A stretch of 64,000 bases of DNA from Sympetrum striolatum. Its lineage: Eukaryota; Arthropoda; Insecta; Odonata; Libellulidae. The stretch spans positions 54,816,939-54,880,938 of the forward strand of contig OX388351.1 in the NCBI GenBank assembly GCA_947579665.1, written 5' to 3'. The position numbers and the translations under genes were made by a program. Each line of letters begins with the position of its first letter. The first letter of the stretch is position 1. A model generated the notes under the pieces. The model saw only the letters and a list, made by a program, of their open reading frames with translations, did no database searches and was not told the DNA's origin. Positions 11,201-24,090 of the stretch are shown in pieces.

Positions 11201-11908
11201 TGGTGTTTTTTGGAAAGTATTCTACTTGGGTACAACAGTTCGCATTACCATTTGACACGATATAACGATTCTCTCTCTACTCGAACTAACCTTCTACCAT
11301 GTTACTATTTTCGCAGCTTTTTTTCATTATAAAGGAAAATGTAAAGATACCTCTTTCTATTTACAGGCAAAGAGCTCACCTTGAATGTATTATTCCCAAA
11401 ACAAGTGCGCCACTAGATTTCGCAATATACGTAGGAGGCATCGGAATTTTCGTTTTCCCCTGAGAGTTTTGAAAGCATTGTGAAGGCTGCGAAGTGCTTG
11501 CCTCAGAACGTGTGATCATCAAATCAGCTGACTTGTCTGTGCGGTCGACTCAGTTCGCAACCCAAATTTAACAGATATACAACTCATATTGTGTTACACA
11601 TGGATTTATGCTAACGTTGACATAAACAGGACAGCGCTGATTGAGTGAGTGTTGTGCTAAAAAGTTCGACTATACCTGAGGGGTGTTTAAACAGGCTCAC
11701 CAAGCTCTCGATACTTTGACAAGTTATTACTTCTTATCTCATGGTTTGAGTTACTTGTGAGTTAGAGTGGTTCGCTGAAATACACAGTTTTGAGGCAATT
11801 ATGAGGAAATTAGATTTAGTGAAATAAGCTATTGAACCGTCAACTGGTGAGAAAAGTTGGATTTGAACATGTGGTTATTTTCACTGTGATCGTTTGATTC
11901 CTGTGCTC
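11201..11908 (+). other. Candidate 5' UTR / upstream exon sequence
   Basis: Sequence just 5' of candidate exon 1. It contains an arthropod-style initiator TCAGTT at 11550-11555, with no TATA box. There is also a good splice acceptor-like site (CTTTCTATTTACAG, ending near 11367), so the exon could instead start there. Transcription is not shown by anything else. Confidence 0.25.
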
Positions 11909-11989
11909 ATGAGATTTCCTACGATCAGCGATTTTCTGGAGAAATTGAAGATGTTTTTTTTTCCACAATCAAGGCATTTCAGCCACCAG
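11909..11989 (+). CDS. Candidate coding exon 1, unknown protein
   Basis: An open frame starts at ATG 11909 (a second in-frame ATG is at 11951) and reads MRFPTISDFLEKLKMFF...SHQ for 27 codons. It ends exactly in phase 0 at a consensus donor, CCACCAG|GTGAGT (intron from 11990). The frame is also open upstream back to a TGA at 11864. Exon 2 at 14233-14400 continues it in phase. I do not recognise the protein. Short length, AT-rich background and lack of homology make this a hypothesis only; it could be a noncoding transcript or chance. Confidence 0.27.
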
Positions 11990-14232
11990 GTGAGTAAATC
12001 TTCCCTCAAAACTTTTTAAGATACTCCTTTTTCTCCGTCTCTCGTGATTTGGAACGGAAGAAATAGGTTTATTGACGTTTTGAGGACACAAGTGGATATT
12101 ATGACAGGTCATGTGAACTTGATTGAACGATTTACATGGTTTTATATCGAAATATAGCAAACTTCATTCTAAATCCCAAATCAATCCATTCTTACCGAAA
12201 CTTTTTCCGTAACACTAATTAGAAGTAAACTATTTGTTTGGTGTTTACACTTACTGTAAAACGCCGATAGGTGGTGGTATGCAAATTATAAACGCGTACG
12301 TAAACATAGAAAAGGTTATTAAGTCCTTTTTATTAGCAATATCAACAAAAACGATGTATGGTATTAAACCATAGATTGTTATTCCCTATGGATAATTTTA
12401 TCGAGAAAATGCTTTCAATTAAATTGAATATAGTTTCAGAAGTAATTACTTCACGAACATGGATAATAGGGTAGACACAGTGTTTGAATGTTTACTTTGA
12501 ATATTTCAAATATCTAAATGTTAATGCGTAAATATAGTATATGACAACGTTGAAGATTGGTTTGAAGGTGAATATTTAACTATTTATGTGTAGTAAATGA
12601 AATGAAAACCTACCGATTGAAGAAACCACTAATATATACATTTTTCGTTGATTTATAGATGTTTAATTAGTATTTAGATGCCAAGACTTGTAGTTGACGC
12701 TATGAAAATAATGCAACTTATTTTAAACTATAAGGGAGTTTTAAAAAGTTATTGTTGCTGTATTATCTCTTATGAAATTGCTAGTGAAATGCGATGTACG
12801 AAATATTATTATATCTGCATATAATGTAATTAAGATAATCTTGAGTTATAAGTGCGTGATAGCTGATCGTGCTTATAATATGGAAGTAAATATTAGTTGA
12901 TTGGAAATGCTAATATATTATTTTCTTGTCATCGATCGTGGATTTTGATTATTTCATAATACAAAATAGCTTTACATTCATGTCATAGTGTGGAGTTTAA
13001 GTGGAATAGAGCTTGATTATTAAAACTGATATGTGAAATTAAAACTAAAAAGAACAAGGAAACTTGAGGCATAACTTCCCTTCGGTAATTTTTGCTCACC
13101 TAGCGTAACAGTAGATTTTAATTTTGAAATTATAAGGACCATTTTTCACTTCAGTTCTCATTAATTTTGATAACTTAATGCAAAATGTAAATCATGCTTA
13201 GGGTAAAGGCAGTATTAGGAGGTGCATGAGTACTGAGAAATAATTAATTATTTATCATTATGTACAAAATGTTAACTAGAAAAACGCAAAGTTGACGGGT
13301 ATTTTTCTTTGCGCTCCTTGGTCATTTTTCAAGTAGGTGGAATGTGTATCATCAATAATTTTAAACTTCGTCTTAAAAAAATTAATAAATAAACACGTTT
13401 TTGCAAGAAGGTAGTTTTAATACTATTTAAAGTGAAACTAAATTAAATCAATGTTACCTCTTTTGTTTATCAGAAAGTTTCAGAAATCTGTGGAACCTCC
13501 ATTATTTCGCTTAAGCATTTGTGCAGCAGAAACAATTAAACTATTTACCCTGCATTAAAGATCGTTTTTTGAAATCTTATTGGTACATAGTAGAGTTATA
13601 TCATATGGTGAGTAATCATTGCTATTATTATGATCGATTAGTAAACTTAGATTATTTTAACAATTTGTCAACACGCGCAATTTATCAAGAATTTTAGAAA
13701 GGGCAAATTTTAGAGATTAGATGCAAGCGAAGGAGGGATGAGACAGCTGTCACCACTAGGTAAGACCAGGGATAGGGATCACGGGAATAAGGGGTTCACT
13801 GTTGATGGGGGTTCCTTTGTGGGTATAGGTCAAGGGTTCAAGGGTCCCGGGAGTTAGAGAGATCCGGAGACTTGGGGAAGTGGTCACGGGGAATCAGTTG
13901 TCCCAGGGTGAGGGATCCCAATGGGTTGGGTTCTCGGGAGTCGAGGGCTGGAGCTTGGGTCAGGATTCCCAGAGGTATGGGTCCTACGGGTTATAGACTG
14001 GGGTGGGTTTGGGGTATAAGGAGGTAGGTAAAGGCACTCATAGGTATTCCGTAGTTCAGGGGACTCGGGGTCAGAAATTCTGTAGATTTGGATTCCACAA
14101 GGCAGAGTTCTCAGGGATTGTTGAGGATAGCGTCCATGGTAGGTTAGGGGTCGCAGGAATTTGGTCCTTTATAGGCAGAGTTCGCGGGATATTGCCTTAG
14201 CGTTTGTTAATTGGCATTGAATTCTTTTACAG
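11990..14232 (+). other. Candidate intron between the two putative exons
   Basis: Begins GTGAGTAAAT and ends TTGAATTCTTTTACAG, good donor and acceptor signals. The first 1.7 kb is plain AT-rich sequence without recognisable features. The last 0.5 kb is the G-rich block described separately. Confidence 0.27.
13728..14197 (+). repeat. G-rich, strand-asymmetric degenerate repeat block
   Basis: For about 470 bp the plus strand carries dozens of GGG or GGGG runs spaced 5-15 bases apart and few C runs, unlike anything else in the window. Related phrases recur, such as TCACGGGAATAAGGGGTT and GGTCACGGGGAATCAG, suggesting a decayed minisatellite with units of a few tens of bases. The plus strand has high G-quadruplex potential. 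The 65-codon ORF at 14003-14200 is a by-product. Confidence 0.7.
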
Positions 14233-14400
14233 CAATTACGTTCGAGTCACGGAATCAACGTTTTTGAAATAAGCTGTGACTATTGCCCACAACCTCTCCA
14301 AATTTCGTCCATAGACTCCCGGTATCGTTGTTTATCTGCAGCTTCTGGTTCTTTCAACCAACCTCCCGTCTTCGGAAACTTCCAGAGAAGGTATAAAACG
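14233..14400 (+). CDS. Candidate coding exon 2, unknown protein
   Basis: Bounded by acceptor TTCTTTTACAG (to 14232) and donor AAAACG|GTGAGT (from 14401). It is exactly 168 bp, and one frame is open through all 56 codons while the other two have stops. It reads QLRSSHGINVFEISCDYC near the start and FGNFQRRYKT at the end. It joins exon 1 in phase 0, and its GC content is above the flanks. No family is recognised and no third exon was found. An alternative donor lies 10 bp upstream (GAGAAG|GTATAA). Confidence 0.3.
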
Positions 14401-17110
14401 GTGAGTATTCTTTTCTAAATTGGAAAATTATGCATGCCATATTACATGTTGTATAACAGAAATGTCCTATTTGTGTGGATATTTCGCTTGTGATTACAGA
14501 AATTATCCTTAAGCTATATGGTAACGTATTTTGGAAGTATTAAAAGGGAAACATTGGATTTTTCGATTGCTGTACCCCCACATAAATATAAATTCCTACA
14601 CCTCTATATAAAAGACCGTTCCTACATGAAATTTCATATTTATTTTCCTATTATGTACGAAGCCCCATTAGTTTATCTTTAAACCTTTTTATCGAGCCCC
14701 ATCGTTCTACCTTTTATTTAAATATGATGTTTAACGTTACGCTAATCAAACCACCACAAATTATTCCAAGATCGCAATCTCTGATTTTGAAGAGCTCCGA
14801 TTGTAGGATTCCACGGCTTTAGAATCTTCGGAAGGTGATATATCCATTTGCCATCTACCCTAAATATTGTATAAAAATTTGCGGGTCCATATTGGCCTCT
14901 TAAGGAAAGCCCCTGATTCAGCATATGCAACTTTAAACTTAATTTTATATTTCTTGCTCTCCAAATGCCAAACTCTGCAGTATGTTTCAATTTGCATGAG
15001 TTTAAAATGTTTCATAAGAAATTTAAAGGAAATGCACTATACGATAAAGGTTTTTCCTTTTCTTAGATAAAACACACATGATTAAAGTAGATTACTAAAA
15101 AGTATGGGTTCAGAAGACCCTTTTCAGATAAACTTAGCTAATTCTTTCTGATAACCGCTCACTTCATTTTGTTAAAATTATAAAAATGACATAGCGGTTT
15201 TGATGGCCTTTGTTTCGGTCGCAAATAAGTAGAATTTTTAGATAGGACAAGACTAATCTACAAATTATCTTCCTTCCCAGTCTCAAGAATTTTTTCCTTT
15301 GATCGTATCTTTCTCAAGTTAATTTATAAATTTCTTATCGATTCAAGTTGTTTCAATCCATAACTTTCAAAGATTTTAAAGCTGAAATTTCATACATGTA
15401 TTTCTCCTTTTAAAAATTCATTCCAAATTTAAACTATAATAATAATATTAGGTAGAAACACTTTTTGATTTCTAAGAATTATATATAAATTAACAGATCG
15501 CGTCATCATTGATATCGAGAACATTACGATATTCTTTTACACAATACTGTAAATGTTGTAACTTGATGAATAAAAAAATAAGCTTGAAGATGTAGGCCAA
15601 TTTTGAAGGTATGCTTCGCCAAATAAGTTTGAAGTCTAGGTTTACTTTCCGATCTTGATAAATCGTAACTATAACTTTATATAAAGTTGCATTATCTTAT
15701 TAAGAAAAAATGAAGGAAATTGTGCAGTAAAAAAGAGAATATTTCCATTTACAATTGTTTGGATTGTGACTGGCAAATATTTTCCCATTCCATTTGGAAA
15801 GATGTAGGATCTAAAGCTTTGAACATTTGCCTCTGAGAGTGACAAAGAAAATCCCGTGAGAAATTGAAGTTTCTTTTTGGATTTTCATTCTTCCTTACAT
15901 CTTGCCAAGAGCGATACAAAGTTATGTAGAAAGTTTAGGAGTCTTGGAAAATTTCTTTCTAGGGTTATTCTATCTTCGAGATTTTATTCTCATGTAAAAC
16001 AAAATAAAGCACTCGCGTAACTTGGGACAAGTCTGAGCCACAAAAAAGGCACGTTTTTCAGTAAGTCTTATCTAAAAAAAGAGTTATGACATTCGAAATC
16101 CAATTTAAAAAGTATATGAAATGACTTATTACAACGTAGAGCCTTAAAGGTGATGAAATTCTCTAGATAAAGAAGTTCTAAAAGTAATTTTTGCATCGAA
16201 AGACAAATGGAAGCTCTGCCATGGTTCACATAGTTAAATTGTTTCTGGCCTTAAGATATTTTTACCTACAATCAGTATTTGTTTATGTATTTAAAGTTAC
16301 GGAAAAAACAAGCAGTTGCACATTACATAAATTGCAAATCAATAAAATTAATGTTTTCAAGCATCAATGAATTTAAATTGAAGAGATTCAGTTGTAGTAT
16401 TCTCTGTCCTTTGATTTGAAAATATGATGGAATGAATTTGTTTATCTTTCGTGTGAGGATTGATGAGCCTTAATCTTATCTAATCCTCAACTTTCACTAC
16501 CACATAAACCATTTTCAAACTTCGCAACCATACCCAATAGAATTGCGTAAAATTTATCGTAATACCGTGAGTCACCTTTAACCAACACTGCAATAACGGA
16601 TATAAAATAGTGGATTCAAAGCTAAAATAGTTGTATAAATTATCCTTATCTGAACACTTGTTTTTTATTATACAAGTATTGGACGAATCGTACTAACTTG
16701 TAAAATACCTATCCTATAGTTCAGCAATAAATGAAAGGCCCCTATGTTCGTTCCAGTAAAGTAATAGTTCTGGCTAACTTCTTTCCATATTTGTTATTAA
16801 TGATATCATATTAAGATAGATTATCAGCGTCAGTACCGTGTTAATCCAAACGAAAACTATATATTTTAATAGAATGCATAGATCTATATTGATATTTGTT
16901 TAACTAATATATCGGATACTGCTAAATGTGGGAGATTTAGGGTAGAGAGAATTGTGGAAGATGAATTCAAAGCGTACAGCTGTTTTAATATAAATAAAAT
17001 ATTAATGACTAGGTTATGCTTCGCTTAGAATGATTTATGTGAACTTTGAATCAGTAGTTCCGGTAACTCACTTTGAAATTACGCTGAGTTCTTATGCTCT
17101 TTGTCCATGT
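14401..17110. other. AT-rich stretch, no gene seen
   Basis: Low-complexity AT-rich sequence with scattered short ORFs. No downstream exon for the candidate gene could be supported. Confidence 0.4.
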
Positions 17111-17116
17111 ACTTTG

Positions 17117-17425
17117 CTATACAGATGTGAAAGCTGGGTCTTAAGAAAAGAGAAAATCTAAAGATTAGATACCTTTAAGTCGTGGGTGTGGTATGGAATG
17201 GAAGAAGTAAGTAGGGTCGATAGGAAAACAAACACGGAGGTGCTATGGACGGTTGGCGAAGAGAGGGTTTTAGTTGAAGTAATTAACCGTCGAGAAAGGA
17301 AATGGGAGGTCAGATTTTAGAGGAGAGGAACGACAAAAGAAATTAATTTAGAGTAGAATGTTAGGGAAAAATACTGAGGAGAAGGAAATGGAAAATATAT
17401 TAAACGATAGAAAGGGTGATACAAA
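17117..17425 (+). pseudogene. LINE ORF2 C-terminal fragment, degraded
   Basis: One frame, broken by several stops, matches the well-known C-terminal region of arthropod LINE polyproteins. It shows LYRCESWVLRKEKI, then TFKSWVWYGMEEVSRVDR, TNTEVLWTVGEERVL and INRRERKWEVRF. The motif order (CESW, then VDR.TN.EVL, then the basic helix before a His/Gly segment) is characteristic. RT and endonuclease parts are missing. An old dead insertion. Confidence 0.75.
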
Positions 17426-17555
17426 GTTGCATAGAAACTAAAGATATAACACTGAATATGGAGGAACGTGAACCTACTGAATGCTATTTCTGTGTATATT
17501 TACATGTCAATCATATAAACTTAAAGGAAACGTTTTAATAGTGAGAATCTGCAGT

Positions 17556-18240
17556 GGGAAAGCTCTCAGTCGATACCGAGGCGAGGTGTGCTCAAAATGG
17601 AAACATTCTTTTCCAACCTGCTTCCAAGAACCTCATTCGAGAACCCTCCTCCAAAGTTTGCTTTGTTAAGGGATACATTAACCTTAACCTGAGCGAATCA
17701 ACCCCACCTCCGATGCATAAGGTGCACACTTCCCTCAAACCGCCGTCGCCGAGGAAAACAACTCCAAAGGTTTCCTTTTCGCTCTCTCAAGACTCTTGCG
17801 AAAAAAACGAGCAGATAAATCCCATCCCGGGATCGATAGCGACCCGTCCTCGGCAAGGAATGAGACGGTGAAAGTGGCCTGCCATTCTCTTGCAATCTTC
17901 TCGCACATTCCGAAAGGGAGACCGATTTTCCGCGCCTTCGGACCCACGCTGCCGAGGAAATGGCGGGGACTTCATTAATGGCGGGAATCTGACCGCCACG
18001 GAAGCGTAGACAAAAAGGACTCCCTTCGCGCATGCGCACACCTCTCATTCCCCCGTTCTTTTGCAAAGCGCTCCTCTCTCCACCTCTCAACTCTCTTTAT
18101 TTCCGTCGCTTTCTCCTTTTGTCCTCCGGAAAAAAATTCGCGATTCGCCGCGCTCTCGACGCTCCTCTGTCTGCAATCGCTCTTCTTCTTCTCTTTAGCC
18201 CGTAAAAACTATTGAGTTCACTTTATTTTTAGAGAGACGT
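17556..18240. promoter_or_regulatory. GC/CpG-rich patch 3 with NRF-1-like site
   Basis: A strong CpG-rich patch. At 18027-18038 lies CGCGCATGCGCA, a perfect match to the NRF-1 / erect-wing consensus (YGCGCAYGCGCR), typical of TATA-less promoters. Overlapping ORFs in four frames (17554-17871 plus, 17698-18090 minus and others) reflect composition; none has a known domain. A CpG-type promoter is plausible, but no adjoining exon was recognised. Confidence 0.4.
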
Positions 18241-20500
18241 CGAACAATAGAGGAAACGGTGGGTAATCTTCATAGAATCTTGGGTCCTTTGAAACATTTT
18301 CAGAGAATAATAAGGTAAGCTAAAGCCACAAAGTAGTGTATTTTCTTATGTTACTAAGCGCCCCATAGAGGTAATGATGGACAGTGAAAGTATCAAAACT
18401 TAAACTTGAGTGTCGGAAGGGTTGACTGGAAGACAGAAACGAGTTATTGCTGAATTAAATAAGCTTGAACTGTTATTCCACTAGTTCCATATCTCTAATT
18501 GAGACAGAAGACATTAACAAACTTTTTCTTCTAAAGTATCTCATCAAATGCTATACTTAAACAATCAAACACTTAAGGTAAGAAATACATTAAACAAAAT
18601 AATTTATTGCAACGAAAATACATGTGCAATAAAACTTTAAAAACTTGCAAATGTTTTATTATCCACGCATTTTAGTTGCATTAAATTATTTTTTATGATA
18701 GATTCCCACCAAATACGGTAGCATGTTTAATTTTAGATACTTAAAACTGATGGTATATGCAATAATTTAAACGTTAAAGTGCATTAAAATGAATAGCTTA
18801 ATGTACTTATGAACAAAAATTCTATTTATGCATAAAAAATCAACTCAATTTATTGCAGCTATAGGATGGATTGGCGTATTTGCTCCTCATCCCTATTTCT
18901 ACTTGCTTGACACAGAATATAATGTAAACTAAATGTACATATTTTCTGATTGTTGACCGTAGCGTTATAGCAATGGATTGTTTTACTCCAGTGGTTCGGA
19001 AATGAACATAAAGATTTCCTCTGAAAATAAATGCTACTTAAGACTCCTTTTATTTACTAGTTTCTACTTACGACTCACATTCTAAAGAGAGTTTGAAGAG
19101 TGTTGTCATTGGATGAAGGCGTAACAATGCTAAGTCGTCAATAAAATCTCTCGAACATTTTAGGAAAAAAACCTCTTTTTAACATATCCTCAATTCGTTT
19201 GCATTAATCACACATAAAACAAAATAATATACTACTACTAACTTTGAGATTCAATAAAATTATACTTAAATTGATATAAATCGTGATGCATGTATAGTAA
19301 CTAGAATAATCTGCAAACGATACTGGATCATCAATAGGCTTATAGGCATATCAAATGTGCTTAATTATTCGTGGTAGTTATCCATCCAGACTGTGAATTA
19401 ATCTATTTTACAATAAAGATTTATTTATAAGCGAAATAATCTTTTATTTAAATTTTCTGTCAAAATTTACCTAAAAATGAATTTTTCCTGTATGAGTTGT
19501 AAAATAGTATTCTCGATATTTGAGAATTTCGCATACTCGTGAAACTTCTCCTATTTATTAAAGGTCGCAAACTAGAAATAAACTTCTTATCTTGACATCT
19601 TTTTATGGAGAAAACTTTGAGCATGCATAGCTCGAGCAACAAAAGCCCAGAGGTATCCACCTAGGGCAAGTTTTTCATTACTAGGGCACTGCATGATATC
19701 TTTGAACGGGTGCCATGGGTAATACCTTCGCAACATATCTTCGCAGCGATATTAAACTCTGGCGACGTATTCACCAGAAAAAAAAGAAGAGCAAAAAATT
19801 TGCGTTTAAAAGACATATAGCTAAAGAATAAGGCTAACGTCTGCCGTACATAAGGCTGGAGTTCAATACTCAACTGTTCATCTCACGCCACAAATCGATT
19901 TGGCCTAAAGTTCTAGAGTTAGGATGGTTTCGTGATAATACGGTAGGTTTGGTTGGTAAAATAGTGAGTATCTCGTCAATTCAAATTATGAAATCATTTT
20001 TTGTGGAAACTTGGTTGTATTTTTTTAAATTAGGGAAAATCGCTAAAATACAATTATCCTTTCGCCTTCTATTTGGGAATCAGTGTCTTGTTTGGCAAAT
20101 TTGACCCTATTTTTTCTAGATGAAGCTTAATTTTAACTAATTTTCAATTCTATTTTTGTTATATCAAAAGAATATTTCGTACCGCAACGTTTTATAAAAA
20201 TTTTCAAAGAATTTAAATCAAGAAATGTTAGCCAAATACTTAAGAAAACAACTCACTCATTTTTTGTGGAAGTACGATAATCTTATAATTTTTTGTGACG
20301 GAATAACTTTTTTTAAGTAGTGCCAGAGCAGAAAATAAAGCATATGTCTAAAGTAAAAAAAAGAAGAGAGAAATGAAAGAAGCAGGCGAAAATTTAAATT
20401 AAATTTTAAGAACTTAGAGTATATATCACCATGAAGTTTGTCACAGAGTATTTCAGTTCGTATTGAATATTAATCACACTCCTCAATTAAATATTTGATA
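18241..20500. other. AT-rich stretch, no gene seen
   Basis: No supported gene or repeat. Confidence 0.4.
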
Positions 20501-21110
20501 CAGGATGTATTTACAAATGGCCTTCAAAACACATGAGAACTGTAAATTCGCGGGCTGATGTGCCCTTGTTTCTGTATATGACGAGCAGCCCCCGAGAGTG
20601 CACATGCGGCTGAACTGGAGTTCGATGCACGATAAAGGTGCGACATTGATTGCATCTCGCAAATGACACAAATATGATTTCGAAACACGAAATAATGCGA
20701 CTGCAGCACTCCATCGAAGGGGGCGCTAACATCGGATGCTCTCCACAGAGCCCTTTGTACCCCTTTCTGTTTTTTCGCCGAGCACATTTTCCCTCGATAT
20801 CTCTCTCTCGTCAAAGGAAATAAAAAAATCGGATCTTTATCCGGCAAAACATCGAACCATTCTCTCCCTCAACGCCGATTAAGTTTCGAACCGTCGCCGG
20901 CCATTAAGTCCTTTTGCAGCGCCCCGGGTGGAGTGGAGTCCGCAACATAAAAGAGAGGATATTCATTGAATCTTTCACCCTCTCAACTATCACTCGACGA
21001 CGATTCCGAACTTCGACCAAAGCACGCACCGGAGCGCGACTTCGATTTATTTATCGCCTCCTAAAACTTTTCGGCCTCCGAATGGCGAGCTGACTAACTT
21101 TGCACATAGA
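20501..21110. promoter_or_regulatory. GC/CpG-rich patch 4 with TATA-like box
   Basis: CpG-rich patch whose 3' half has a TATA-like CATAAAAG at 20946-20953, followed by CpG-dense sequence to about 21070. No consensus initiator lies at the right distance and no ORF continues. Three overlapping minus-strand ORFs (20483-20847) show no known motif. A promoter is possible but weakly supported. Confidence 0.3.
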
Positions 21111-22960
21111 ATTTGTTTCTCAGCTGAGAAGCGTCGTTAACACTATTAGAATTAACGTTTTTAATTCATTTCGACACCTTGGGAGTTGTTTACGCTTTCG
21201 GGATTGAAATCCGGGATTTCTAAGCATCTTGCAGCTTCGCTTTAACCCAAATTTAGTTTAAATATTTTCTCTTGAAGCAAAGCTAAGCCAAAATTTTGAT
21301 TCATCCGTATGTATCTAACGAAGTAGCTTTGTTTGATTGAATTATCGATATAATGTAAAAACTTAACTGCTCTTTTTAAAAAAATATGTGATCATGAGAA
21401 ACATCTCAAGCTTCTGATAGCCAATACTCTTTTTTCGAGCTGGTTACAATTTATTGCCAAGTTGAGAAAATTTAAGAGAATATTTATATTATCAATGCTT
21501 TTTACTATTGAACAACAGTAATGTCAGCATAATTAATAATATCTTTTGATAATCACCAAGTAAACATGTTGCAAACATTAGTAAAGGTAAAAAAATAAAT
21601 ACGTATGATAAAAAGTGCTGAAGCCGTCACTTGGTAAAGCTCCATTTCAGGAATGTCAACGAAACAGCAATGTAAACTATCACAATAAATATTTCATCGG
21701 AGTAACTACTTTCAATTCATAGACTTAATTTAGAGCCTGTCCTAGAACATTTATTGCAGAACTTAACATAGTTATTTAGTTGCCATTCCATTCATACAAA
21801 GTATGCCCCATAATTTTAGGAAAGCCAGTTGATGTATTCCACTCCACCTTTTGGTCTTTTAAATCGGTTGTTGAGACTACGGATAGATAATCAGGATCAG
21901 TGAATCAGTGAATTTTAGAATTTTAGACTTTCAGGAATGCATAACTTTTAACATCGAAAAAATTTTTGCCTCTTTCAAATAAACGGATGCTTCTTTTGTT
22001 TCTAACATGCACCAAGTTATGAATAATGCCATAGAATTATACATTGAGGAATGAAACTTATATTTTCCGTTGTGTGATGAATTTAGTTTCCCTAATGCAT
22101 TTCACGTTCAACTTACGATAAAGATGTAGCACTGCTAAGATATCAATTTCTACAGCCTCTATGCTTGCGGCTGAAGTCAAATTAAAAATCTGAAACTATT
22201 TGGACAAAATATTATGGAGTGAGATTGATTCGTTTCAGTGCAATAGAGCTGCAATTACTTTTGTAAGCGAGCCTTTCATTTTTATCGCTTTTCCTTTTTT
22301 ATTCATAACGTAAAATATAATTATATTGGAGCAATATACTGATATAGATACTGAAAAGAACAGCAAACCTTATAGAAAAATAATTAAAAATGCTATAATG
22401 TTTTTTTATGAAATTGTAGTTCTGGTTTCTCTATCGTTTTTCCCATCCCTTCGCTGTTTGTAGAAAAAATATTAGGAAATCACCGAAAATCTTCCACATA
22501 CAATATTTTGAACTCGAAAATTTGGAATGTTTTCATTAAAATGCCCTTTCCACGTCAACATAAATTATCCATCCATTATCATATCCATAAAACTAATCTT
22601 GCTCCGTTGATTGCCTACATTCTCTAGGAATGAAAGATATACAATGAGAATATGCTTTTGCTCAATTCAATAAAGTTGATGGGATTTATATTCACTTTTT
22701 ATAAAACTAAATATCTGCAAATAAGGAAATTTATACCAGAAGACTGAATATGTTTCTAAGAGGGTGGGTATAATGGTCTAATAAACTAGGAACGTCATCG
22801 GCTGCAGTTTTCACCTGGATTCATCATAACTCATTTCTTTATTCCCTATTCGTACTGTGGAGAACCCTTATTGCAATAAAAGCATTTAGGATTAATTATT
22901 AAAAAATAGAGCAAACTGAGCAGTTATTAATCAACTCAGTTAGTAAGGTAGAGCACATTC
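21111..22960. other. AT-rich stretch, no gene seen
   Basis: No supported feature. Confidence 0.4.
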
Positions 22961-22964
22961 TCCC

Positions 22965-23135
22965 ACTGACATACACAAAAAGCCATGAGAAACATAAAAA
23001 TCTCCAATAGCCGTGTTTGTAAGTGATCCGCACGTAGTTGTCACCTTCTTTTCAGTAACAATATAAATGCCCGGTTACTGATCATTTAAGTATGCTTCGA
23101 CCCCTAATAACATTGACATTTAAATGTATACCTGT
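22965..23135 (+). repeat. Family A dispersed repeat, copy 2
   Basis: Matches copies 1 and 3 through AAAAATCTCCAATAGCCGTG then TTTGT, a TCACC block, CAGTAACAATAT, and distally CCCCTAATAACATTGACATT. The 66-codon ORF beginning at 23092 overlaps the repeat and has no recognisable family. Confidence 0.5.
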
Positions 23136-23400
23136 TGTTTTTTATAAGGTTAGTTATCCGGGATTAATTTTGTTTCCGAAAATCGGTGACAACGAGGTGT
23201 GTATCGCTGACATAGACGGCTACTCATCAAATTCATTAAGAGCCGTGTTCCAATTTCCTTTTCCTACAACAATATGCAATGTCTGTGAGTAAGTGAGTCT
23301 CTATTATTTTCAAGCTTCTCTTAGCAAAATCATTTTTATATTTTCATACAATCTCCACTGAAATTAAAACTCGAGCAATATCCTTCCGATCATGAGCTCC

Positions 23401-24090
23401 CTTCCATTTCAATTAGAGTAACAACTTCGTCACGCCTTCGGCAAACGAATTGTGTTTAGCTCTTACTTTAATAGCAGTGACACATTTTTTCCACAAAGAC
23501 CTTTCGAGTCGACGTAACTTCAATTCACGGGATTAATTTCATCCCTCAGTCGAACTTGATTACGCCCAAGGACGGATTGTAAAATTTCAATTTCGCCTCT
23601 TAAATAAAGGCCTCTTTGTATCCTTTTCCTTCATTCAACACAATCTCCTCCTCCCGTATTCTTTCCTCTCCCGACGCAGTTCCTTTATTCACGAATATCA
23701 CGCGAAAAGGCGTGTTAATGGATAGTGTTTCCCCTTAATTGCGTGCACGAAGAACAGAGGGCGTGGGGGTGTTGACAATGTTACTTCCCTCTTATTAAAT
23801 GTCGCTTGCCGTTTCTAATAATTGTCGCGGATGCTTTAATTTGGAAAATTGGCGGCGGACGCGTAAAGATTAATTACATCCGAGTTTTAACTCCGCATGA
23901 AATTCAAACAATAACGAATTTCCGGTAAATGAATTACTATTTTAAGGGGTGGTGTGTTCGGATTAATTGGGGCGGCCAAATTAACTGTCAATGAAGGGAA
24001 CCGATAATTTAGCGAAAATTTCTCGTCAATTTTCGACAGATGAGGTACTCGAGAATGGAATTGCGGAAATTAATGTTTCCCATTTTTTCG
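23401..24090. other. GC/CpG-rich patch 5 with many TAATTA-type sites
   Basis: CpG-containing patch interspersed with homeodomain-like cores (TTAATTG, ATTAATTAC, GATTAATTGG, AATTAACTG). This mixture is common in developmental enhancers. No coding frame persists. Function is inferred from composition only. Confidence 0.35.

Noticed and set aside
14003..14200. 65-codon Gly-rich ORF
   Set aside because: By-product of the G-rich repeat block; no start context or homology.
17554..18090. Five overlapping ORFs of 60-130 codons
   Set aside because: They overlap in several frames and both strands in a GC-rich patch where stop codons are rare; none has a recognised domain or splice support.
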